Below are positions 1 through 4,711 of a stretch of DNA of 5,861 nt, piece by piece. The stretch covers positions 1-5,861 of the forward strand of contig JAPSJG010000265.1 in assembly GCA_031178305.1 (NCBI GenBank), given 5' to 3'. Source of the DNA: Sinorhizobium sp. GTDB taxonomy: Bacteria > Pseudomonadota > Alphaproteobacteria > Rhizobiales > Rhizobiaceae. The position numbers and the translations under genes were made by a program. The notes under the pieces are model-generated. The model did not search any database. It saw only the letters and a program-made list of their open reading frames with translations, and was not told where the DNA came from. Position 1 is the first letter of the stretch. The number at the start of each line of letters is the position of its first letter.

Positions 1-43
1 GGCCCGATAGCGGCGCCTGTACCCTCTTGATGTCGCTTTTCAT
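1..43 (-). CDS. Start of an unidentified divergent gene, truncated by the window edge
   Basis: On the minus strand an ATG at 43-41 opens a frame that stays open for 14 codons to the window edge and reads MKSDIKRVQAPLSG. A strong Shine-Dalgarno-like GAGGGGG lies at 54-48, four bases before the ATG, and this is the main reason for calling a gene. It would be divergent from the GlxA-family regulator, the usual position for the target gene of such a regulator. A weak -10-like TAAAAT reads on the minus strand at 78-73. Fourteen residues are too few to identify a family, so no function is proposed. One of the GATGTCGC repeats (29-36) falls inside these codons. The alternative is that the ribosome-binding site and ATG occur by chance in GC-rich DNA. 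Confidence 0.45.
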   Translation of the reverse strand, partial: MKSDIKRVQAPLSG

Positions 44-135
44 ATAGCCCCCTCAATTTGCCAGAACAGTGGATTTTACCGCGATGTCGCAATGCGAAAT
101 GTCATCGGCGTCGCGGCCGCCGATACGGATGTCGC
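29..135 (+). repeat. Three direct GATGTCGC repeats, candidate operator sites
   Basis: The octamer GATGTCGC occurs exactly three times in the same orientation, at 29-36, 83-90 and 128-135. The last two extend to GATGTCGCAA. Spacings are 54 and 45 bases. A further GTCGC lies at 110-114 and an inverted GCGAC at 165-169. TGTCGC followed eight bases later by AA is, from memory, the half-site pattern of Pseudomonas ArgR, which like the adjacent regulator belongs to the AraC-type group with a GATase-like sensor. The copy at 130-145 fits that pattern fully. Binding by the neighbouring regulator is inferred. Confidence 0.5.
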
Positions 136-169
136 AAATCGACAAGCCGCTTGCTATATTTCCAGCGAC
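130..169 (+). promoter_or_regulatory. Candidate promoter of the GlxA-family regulator gene
   Basis: CTATAT at 154-159 matches the rhizobial -10 consensus exactly and would place the transcription start near 166, giving a leader of about 37 bases. No good -35 hexamer lies 16 to 18 bases upstream. That position is instead occupied by the third TGTCGC repeat (130-135). An inverted GCGAC at 165-169 covers the predicted start point. This arrangement fits a promoter that needs an activator or is autoregulated, but the sequence does not decide which. Confidence 0.5.
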
Positions 170-202
170 GAATAGACACCTCGACCAGCATGGGAAAGCC
201 TC

Positions 203-1207
203 ATGAACAAGCCCCTGACCAAAAAGCGTTCGCTCGTCTTCTTCCTGGTGCCGAACTTTTCCATGCTGCCCTTTTCGGCGGCGATAGAAACACTGCGCAT
301 TGCCAATCGAATGCTCGGCTACGAAGCCTATACCTGGCGCCTCGCCTCGACCGATGGTCAGAAGGTCTACTCCTCCGCGGGAATTGCCCTCGAGGTCAAC
401 ACCTCGCTTGCCGACGAACGCAAGGCGCTCGCTGGCGAAAACCGCCCTTCGATGGTACTGGTCTGTTCGGGCGTCTATGTGGAGGAGTTTCAGAACAAAT
501 CGGTCAACGCGTGGCTGCGCGAGGTCTACAACCGCGGCGTCGCCGTCGGCAGCCTCTGTACCGGCGCTCATGTGCTGGCCTCGGCCGGTCTGCTCACGGG
601 CAAGCGTTGCGCCATACACTGGGAGAACCTCCCCGGCTTTTCGGAGAACTTTCCACAGGCGGAGGTTTATGCCGACCTGTACGAGATCGACAGCAACATC
701 TATACCTGCGCCGGCGGCACTGCCTCGCTGGACATGATGCTGAACCTGATCGATCAGGACTTCGGCGAAAACCTCGTCAACCGCGTCTGCGAACAGGCGC
801 TGACCGACCGCGTGCGCGGCCCGCACGACCGCCAGCGACTGCCCTTGCGCGCCCGCCTTGGCGTCCAGAACGCCAAGGTCCTCTCGATCATCGAACTGAT
901 GGAAGCCAATCTCTCCGAGCCGCTCTCGCTTCTGGAGATCGCCGAGAGTGCCGATCTCTCGCGCCGCCAGATCGAGCGGCTGTTCCGCCAGGAGATGGGG
1001 CGTTCGCCCGCCCGATACTACCTCGAAATCCGGCTCGACCGCGCTCGGCACCTGCTTATCCAGTCGTCGATGCCGGTCGTTGAAGTAGCAGTCGCCTGCG
1101 GCTTCGTCTCCGCCTCGCACTTTTCCAAGTGTTATCGCGAACTCTACAACCGCTCGCCGCAGCAGGAGCGCGCCGAGCGGAAACTGACGCTGCAGATGGC
1201 CCGCTAG
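203..1207 (+). CDS. GlxA-family transcriptional regulator (DJ-1/PfpI-like sensor plus AraC-type HTH)
   Basis: This 334-residue cytoplasmic DNA-binding regulator has the usual length for the GlxA family. Residues about 10-200 form a DJ-1/PfpI, GATase1-like fold that in this family senses a small molecule. The nucleophile-elbow motif GSLCTG places Cys119 at the position of the catalytic cysteine, with HWEN following at 139-142. Residues about 222-334 form an AraC/XylS DNA-binding domain with two helix-turn-helix units near 243-262 and 293-314; the second contains ACGFVSASHFSKCYRE, highly typical of the family. The closest known subgroup appears to be the GbdR/ArgR-like regulators of amine or amino-acid catabolism, but the ligand cannot be read from the sequence. 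The ATG at 203 is preceded by GGAAAG at 193-198. The gene is divergent from a possible gene at 1-43 and converges on the diguanylate cyclase with a 99-base gap. GATGTCGC repeats upstream are candidate binding sites. Confidence 0.93.
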   Translation: MNKPLTKKRSLVFFLVPNFSMLPFSAAIETLRIANRMLGYEAYTWRLASTDGQKVYSSAGIALEVNTSLADERKALAGENRPSMVLVCSGVYVEEFQNKSVNAWLREVYNRGVAVGSLCTGAHVLASAGLLTGKRCAIHWENLPGFSENFPQAEVYADLYEIDSNIYTCAGGTASLDMMLNLIDQDFGENLVNRVCEQALTDRVRGPHDRQRLPLRARLGVQNAKVLSIIELMEANLSEPLSLLEIAESADLSRRQIERLFRQEMGRSPARYYLEIRLDRARHLLIQSSMPVVEVAVACGFVSASHFSKCYRELYNRSPQQERAERKLTLQMAR

Positions 1208-1251
1208 AGCATTACCGTCACCCAACGTCGCAAAAATGCGGCAGAAACAAA

Positions 1252-1289
1252 GGAGCGGCGGGCGAACGCTTATGAGCGCATCCCGCTCC
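1252..1289. terminator. Weak candidate bidirectional terminator between convergent genes
   Basis: In the 99-base gap between convergent stop codons, GGAGCGG at 1252-1258 pairs perfectly with CCGCTCC at 1283-1289. A small nested stem sits inside (CGCT 1267-1270 with AGCG 1275-1278). A separate 6-bp stem with one G-T pair and an AAAA loop lies at 1227-1242. None is followed by a T run on either strand, so intrinsic termination is only a guess based on position and structure. Confidence 0.25.
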
Positions 1290-1306
1290 AGGCGTGCGGC
1301 TTCGCC

Positions 1307-2638
1307 CTATGACGCCAGCGCATCGAGCAGGGCGAGTTCCGACATCACCCGGTTCCGGCCGGCATGTTTCGCCATGTAGAGGAACTGGTCGGCGGCGTGC
1401 AGGTAGTTTTCAAAGGACTCGGGCGCTTCGATCGTCGCCAGCCCAATGGAGACGGTGATCGTCAGGTCCTCGTCGTCAACGACGATCTTCGACTTCGCAA
1501 GCTCCGCCCGCAGTCTTTCGCAGAAGGCGAAAGCCTGGCGGACATTCAGCCCGTCGAAGAGAATGCCGAACTCCTCGCCGCCGAGGCGGGCAAGCAGGTG
1601 CTCCTCGCCGACGAGCACCTTCAGCCGCCGCGCCACATGCTTGAGCACGACATCGCCGATCTCGTGGCCATAGGTATCGTTGAGCCGTTTGAAGTGATCG
1701 ATGTCGAGGACGGCGACCGACGTTCCCTCGCCGCGCCGCAAACACTGGTCCACGAGGCGCGGGCCCGTGAGGAAGAAGTGGCGGCGGTTGAAAATCTCGG
1801 TCAGATAATCGTTTGCCGCGGCGCGCTTGAGCACCTGGATCCGCTGCTGCAGCGTGGCGGCGTGCCGGATACGGCCGCAAAACTCCGCTTCGAGGAAGGG
1901 CTTGCGGATGAAATCCGCGCCGCCGGCGTCGATGAATCGCGCCGCCAGCCGCGCGTCTCCGTGGTCGCAGAAGCCAATGAGCGGTACACAATCCTCGCCT
2001 TGACGTCTGCGGATTTCTTCGAGCAGGACGGCGGCCGGTATGTCGGCAAGATTCGTGTCGGCGACGATAACATCGATCGTCTCGCCCTGGTCGAGGAACC
2101 GCAGCGCCTCGGCTGCATCCGCCGCCTCGATCACGGAAAATCGGTGTCGGCGGAGGATGCCCGCAAGCTCCTGCCGCGAGTCATTGCTGACGTCGACGAG
2201 CAGCACCGTGGTCAGGCCGTGGGTGAGCGCCCGATCGACGGCCGCAAGCAGCCGGTCGATCGATCCCGGCTCGTTTTTGATGATGCAGTCGACGACGCCT
2301 CTCTCCAGGATCTCGTCGCGGGTACCATCGTTGAAGGCCGCGGTGAAGACGATGGCCGGCATTCTGTTCGCGAGGATGAAGTCCAGCGCCTCGCAATTTG
2401 GCGCATCCGGGAGGTTGAGGTCGAGGACGGAGAGCGAGAACCCCGGCTCGGAAGCCGCGGCGACTTCCGCCTTTGCCGCTTCGAGGGAGGCGCAATGGGT
2501 GATGTTGATGCCGTGCGTCAGCTCCAGCCCATATTTCAGGGCCGTGGCGAACATCCGCGAATCTTCGATGAGCAGCAGTCGCTTGTCGCGGTGCTTCTGC
2601 ACATAATTCGCCCGTCTCGACGCGCGGCGCAATCTCAC
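1307..2638 (-). CDS. PleD-architecture diguanylate cyclase response regulator (REC-REC-GGDEF)
   Basis: This 443-residue protein should make c-di-GMP from two GTP in the cytoplasm. Its length is close to that of Caulobacter PleD. REC1 (about 20-140) keeps the phosphorylation set: E25-D26, acceptor D73 in VLDLNLP, T99 and K121. REC2 (about 144-262) looks degraded: the second acidic residue is V150, the Thr/Ser position is C224, and ADTNLA replaces the usual Pro with Ala, although D194 and K246-P-F remain. The GGDEF domain (about 275-440) appears active: DIDHFKRLND with D312, GHEIGD, and signature GGEEF at 353-357. The inhibitory I-site RxxD is missing; the residues at 344-347 are GEEH. The start is GTG at 2638, supported by GGGGGTG (2653-2647) eight bases upstream; a GTG at codon 13 (2602) is the alternative. 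A two-receiver paralogue lies upstream on the same strand. No DivK gene is adjacent, so the pleD name is not assigned. Confidence 0.93.
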   Translation of the reverse strand: MRLRRASRRANYVQKHRDKRLLLIEDSRMFATALKYGLELTHGINITHCASLEAAKAEVAAASEPGFSLSVLDLNLPDAPNCEALDFILANRMPAIVFTAAFNDGTRDEILERGVVDCIIKNEPGSIDRLLAAVDRALTHGLTTVLLVDVSNDSRQELAGILRRHRFSVIEAADAAEALRFLDQGETIDVIVADTNLADIPAAVLLEEIRRRQGEDCVPLIGFCDHGDARLAARFIDAGGADFIRKPFLEAEFCGRIRHAATLQQRIQVLKRAAANDYLTEIFNRRHFFLTGPRLVDQCLRRGEGTSVAVLDIDHFKRLNDTYGHEIGDVVLKHVARRLKVLVGEEHLLARLGGEEFGILFDGLNVRQAFAFCERLRAELAKSKIVVDDEDLTITVSIGLATIEAPESFENYLHAADQFLYMAKHAGRNRVMSELALLDALAS

Positions 2639-2646
2639 GATATCTG

Positions 2647-2653
2647 CACCCCC
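2647..2653 (-). promoter_or_regulatory. Ribosome-binding site deciding the GTG start of the diguanylate cyclase
   Basis: On the minus strand the sequence reads GGGGGTG, one mismatch from the Shine-Dalgarno core GGAGGTG, with an eight-base gap to GTG at 2638. No comparable site precedes the in-frame GTG at 2602. It is part of a longer G-rich run on the minus strand (2660-2647), so the match could partly reflect base composition. Confidence 0.45.
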
Positions 2654-2802
2654 ACCCCCCTACGATAGCCACAGGCGCGACCGCGCGCATCGCCCTCCAT
2701 CCGTTTTGCCCCCTCTCCATGACAAGAGCACTTGCGGACGCTCTCAATGACAGCTGCACCCGGCCACGCCCTCCTGACCGAAGCCGACCTAAGGAAGCGT
2801 CA

Positions 2803-2818
2803 TCGGGATAATTCCCGA
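2803..2818. terminator. Inverted repeat in the receiver-cyclase gap, possible weak terminator
   Basis: The 262-base gap 2639-2900 holds no convincing gene. TCGGGA at 2803-2808 pairs perfectly with TCCCGA at 2813-2818 around a TAAT loop. A second structure, GGTTG (2847-2851) with CAACC (2869-2873), encloses the palindrome CGTTAACG at 2858-2865. On the minus strand these lie after the two-receiver gene and before the diguanylate cyclase gene. No run of T follows either of them, so a terminator or processing role is weakly supported. I found no convincing promoter for the diguanylate cyclase in this gap; read-through from the upstream gene is therefore possible. Confidence 0.22.
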
Positions 2819-2900
2819 CGCTGTGTGTGCGATTGAACGGGCTTCCGGTTGCAATTTCGTTAACGAGTCAACCAGCAGCTCAATTTCCCACAAAAGGGGT

Positions 2901-3734
2901 TCAGGCCGGAACCTTCGCTTTCTCGTTCAAGGTCCAGATCTTAGTCAGCGTGTCGAGGTTCTGGTTGACGCGGCAATAGAACTCCTCGTTGACGAAGGGG
3001 CGCACGACGAAGTCATTGCCGCCGGCCTTGAGGAAGCGCGCGGAAAGCAGCCGGTTTGTCGACGAGGAAACACCGATGATGCGCAACTGGTGCGGGCCGC
3101 GGGAAGCGCGGATACGACGCGTCAATTCGAAGCCGTCGATATCCGGCATGTTGTAGTCAGTGATGACGAGAGCAACGTCCGGATTGTTCTTAAGGACGTC
3201 GAGCGCGGCGGCCCCACTCTCGGCGGAGCTCGTGCGGAAATTGTAGCGCTTCAACTGCGTGGTCAGTAGCGCCCGCGCCGTCGGACTGTCGTCGACGATC
3301 AGCACGTGGTGCTTCTGGTTCGTCAGGAATCGGCAGACCGATTCCGCCAGCATGTCGACGGCAAATACGCTGTCCTTGATCACATAATCGACGATGTCCT
3401 TCATCAGGATCGCCTCGCGGGTCTTCTCCTGGAACGTGCCGGTGAAGACGATCGTCGGCACGCTCATCTCGAGCAGATAGTTGAGCGCCTCGCCGTTCTC
3501 CGCCCCCGGCAGGTTGATGTTCGAGATGGCAAGCGCCGGCGGAAAGGAAGCATTCTCGACGGCGAACTGCAGATCCTCATAGTCACGGCAGACGATCACG
3601 TCGATATCGAACAACTCCTTCAGCCGCTTCGAAACCATGGAAGAGAAAAGATTGGAGTCCTCGGCAAGCACGATCCGGTGCTCGCCAAGAGATTGCCCGG
3701 AATAATACATTCCGGAAACGCCGAAGAATGACAT
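2901..3734 (-). CDS. Dual-receiver response regulator without an output domain
   Basis: This 277-residue soluble protein consists of two CheY-like receiver domains and ends soon after the second. REC1 (about 19-140) has E25-D26, T98 and K120, but the phospho-acceptor position is Asn72 (SNINLP), so it should not be phosphorylated normally. REC2 (about 142-262) has D148-D149, acceptor D193 in ITDYNMP and S223; the usual Lys before Pro-Phe is Arg245. Both domains align with the receiver half of the downstream diguanylate cyclase, for example NLP..N.EAL and P.IVFT..F...TR..IL in REC1 and the F.....EF.CR.......L segment at the end of REC2. It is therefore probably a paralogue lacking GGDEF. With no output domain it may work by protein contact or as a phosphate sink. 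The ATG at 3734 has AAAGG (3745-3741) six bases upstream; Met9 is a weaker alternative start. It is divergent from the channel gene. Confidence 0.9.
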   Translation of the reverse strand: MSFFGVSGMYYSGQSLGEHRIVLAEDSNLFSSMVSKRLKELFDIDVIVCRDYEDLQFAVENASFPPALAISNINLPGAENGEALNYLLEMSVPTIVFTGTFQEKTREAILMKDIVDYVIKDSVFAVDMLAESVCRFLTNQKHHVLIVDDSPTARALLTTQLKRYNFRTSSAESGAAALDVLKNNPDVALVITDYNMPDIDGFELTRRIRASRGPHQLRIIGVSSSTNRLLSARFLKAGGNDFVVRPFVNEEFYCRVNQNLDTLTKIWTLNEKAKVPA

Positions 3735-3756
3735 TGATCGCCTTTAAGAAAGAGTG

Positions 3757-3782
3757 TTCCCCGGAAGTATCGTAGCGGGGAA
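3757..3782. promoter_or_regulatory. Perfect 7-bp inverted repeat in the leader of the dual-receiver gene
   Basis: TTCCCCG at 3757-3763 and CGGGGAA at 3776-3782 form a perfect inverted repeat around a 12-base spacer. It lies 23 bases upstream of the dual-receiver start codon. Read on the minus strand, the potential hairpin is followed by a pyrimidine-rich CTCTTTCTT and then the Shine-Dalgarno AAAGG. It could be an operator for a dimeric regulator or a leader hairpin. The spacer also contains a weak -10-like TACGAT (3774-3769), which would favour the operator reading. Confidence 0.35.
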
Positions 3783-3801
3783 GAATTTAGGGGGTGTTAA
3801 T

Positions 3802-3818
3802 GGAACCTTTTAGGAACC
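3802..3818 (+). repeat. GGAACC direct repeat abutting the channel promoter
   Basis: GGAACC occurs at 3802-3807 and again at 3813-3818, 11 bases apart start to start, about one helical turn. The second copy ends one base before the CTTGAC -35 box at 3820. Same-face repeats next to a -35 box are a common layout for activator sites. No regulator is identified. Confidence 0.35.
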
Positions 3819-3819
3819 G

Positions 3820-3847
3820 CTTGACCGCCAATCTCGGAAGCCTATTT
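3820..3847 (+). promoter_or_regulatory. Candidate promoter of the channel gene, positioned for leaderless mRNA
   Basis: CTTGAC at 3820-3825 is an exact match to the rhizobial -35 consensus. After 16 bases comes CTATTT at 3842-3847, five of six matches to CTATAT. The start codon A is at 3855, leaving seven bases after the -10 box, which is where transcription normally begins. No Shine-Dalgarno lies at usable spacing; the nearest purine run, CGGAAG at 3835-3840, is 14 bases away and inside the promoter spacer. Confidence 0.6.
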
Positions 3848-3854
3848 CCGCATC

Positions 3855-4658
3855 ATGGACACGACTGAGCAGCGGCCATGGCCCGCCCGCACAAACCTGC
3901 GAACGCTGAAAGTCGCCATCCAGCGCATTGAACGCGGGGGCGATCAGTGGGCACTGCGATGGCAGGCGCTGCTGGCGATCGTCGATATCAGCATATTGGC
4001 TTTCTTCATCCTAGGTCCCTATCTCCGAGCCGGCCCGACCTACCTCATCATCGACTACACGATCGCTGCCTGGATCGGCGGCGAGTTGGCCGCACGCGCC
4101 GTCGCAGCGCCTTCGGTTCGCACCTTCATCAGAAGGCCCATGACTTGGATCGACCTGGTCATTCTTGCGACATTGTTGTTTCCAGATCTCCTGTTCAATT
4201 TCGCCTTCCTCAGAGCCATGCGCATCTGGGCGATCGGGAACAGTCCTCTGTTTTGCGAAATCCTGCGCCGCTTTGGGTGGGCGCATGTTCACGACGTTAT
4301 TCGAGCCTGCCTGAACTTCCTCGTCTTTCTGTTCATGGTAACGGGGTTCGTCTACACGACCTTCTTTTACGGGCGCGACGGCGGCGCGGGATTCGTCGAT
4401 GCTCTTTACTTCACCGTGGCCACGATCACGACGACCGGCTTCGGTGATATCACGCTTCCGGGCACGCTCGGCAAACTGACGTCGGTGGTGACGATGATCG
4501 TCGGGGTTTCGCTTTTCGTCAGGCTCGCCCAAGCGATCGTTCGTCCTTACAAGGTGAACTTCCCCTGTCCGGAATGCGGATTGCAGCGGCACGAGGTCGA
4601 TGCCGTACATTGCAAGGCCTGCGGCCACCTCCTCAACATCCCTGACGAAGGCGATTGA
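3855..4658 (+). CDS. Six-segment K+-type ion channel with C-terminal Cys4 zinc ribbon
   Basis: This 267-residue inner-membrane protein resembles a small voltage-gated-type potassium channel subunit, expected to act as a tetramer. Hydrophobic segments lie near 38-58, 62-84, 97-118, 120-135, 148-171 and 205-229. The pore loop (about 180-203) carries the selectivity filter TTGFGD at 193-198, a Phe variant of the K+ filter TVGYGD. The sensor-like part has acidic residues D67 and E77 in S2 and D100 in S3, but S4 is poor in charge: only R120 and R123 show three-residue spacing, so strong voltage gating is doubtful. The C-terminal tail has CPEC at 238-241 and CKAC at 253-256, a zinc-ribbon-like Cys4 set facing the cytoplasm if the usual topology holds. 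An in-frame TGA at 3822 leaves ATG 3855 as the only reasonable start. The adenylate cyclase gene follows after 53 bases on the same strand. Confidence 0.9.
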   Translation: MDTTEQRPWPARTNLRTLKVAIQRIERGGDQWALRWQALLAIVDISILAFFILGPYLRAGPTYLIIDYTIAAWIGGELAARAVAAPSVRTFIRRPMTWIDLVILATLLFPDLLFNFAFLRAMRIWAIGNSPLFCEILRRFGWAHVHDVIRACLNFLVFLFMVTGFVYTTFFYGRDGGAGFVDALYFTVATITTTGFGDITLPGTLGKLTSVVTMIVGVSLFVRLAQAIVRPYKVNFPCPECGLQRHEVDAVHCKACGHLLNIPDEGD

Positions 4659-4676
4659 GGGTTAGCAGCAATCCCG

Positions 4677-4705
4677 CTGACCCCGCCGCAAAATCCGTAT
4701 AGAAT
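4677..4705 (+). promoter_or_regulatory. Candidate promoter of the adenylate cyclase gene
   Basis: CTGACC at 4677-4682 (four of six matches to TTGACA) is followed after 17 bases by TAGAAT at 4700-4705 (five of six to TATAAT). Six bases separate this -10 box from the ATG at 4712, so transcription would start at or next to the start codon. The 53-base gap after the channel gene shows no Shine-Dalgarno before the ATG. The -35 match is modest, and co-transcription with the channel is an alternative. Confidence 0.38.
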
Positions 4706-4711
4706 ACCGCC

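Noticed and set aside
203..860. DJ-1/PfpI protease, chaperone or glyoxalase activity for the N-terminal half of the regulator
   Set aside because: Cys119 lies in a nucleophile-elbow motif, but fusion to an AraC-type DNA-binding domain marks a GlxA-family regulator in which this fold senses ligand rather than catalyses.
53..1225. Long open frame (390 codons) on the minus strand opposite the GlxA-family regulator
   Set aside because: It is antisense to a confidently identified gene, its translation shows no recognisable domain, and long antisense frames are expected in GC-rich DNA.
1307..2638. Assignment as the true pleD orthologue
   Set aside because: Architecture and length match PleD, but no divK gene is adjacent and the I-site is missing, so a PleD-like paralogue is the safer call.
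1364..2668. Long open frame (434 codons) on the plus strand opposite the diguanylate cyclase
   Set aside because: The opposite strand encodes all receiver and GGDEF motifs; the plus-strand product is rich in Arg, Asp and Glu with no family features, as expected of a mirror frame.
2645..2711. G-quadruplex potential from several G runs on the minus strand upstream of the diguanylate cyclase
   Set aside because: The runs are unevenly spaced with long loops between most of them; the nearest run is better explained as a ribosome-binding site.
3797..3811. CtrA-like site TTAA-N7-TTTT upstream of the channel
   Set aside because: The second half-site matches only two of four bases of TTAA, too weak to call.
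4659..4711. Intrinsic terminator between the channel and adenylate cyclase genes
   Set aside because: Only a three-base GGG/CCC stem can form and no T run follows.
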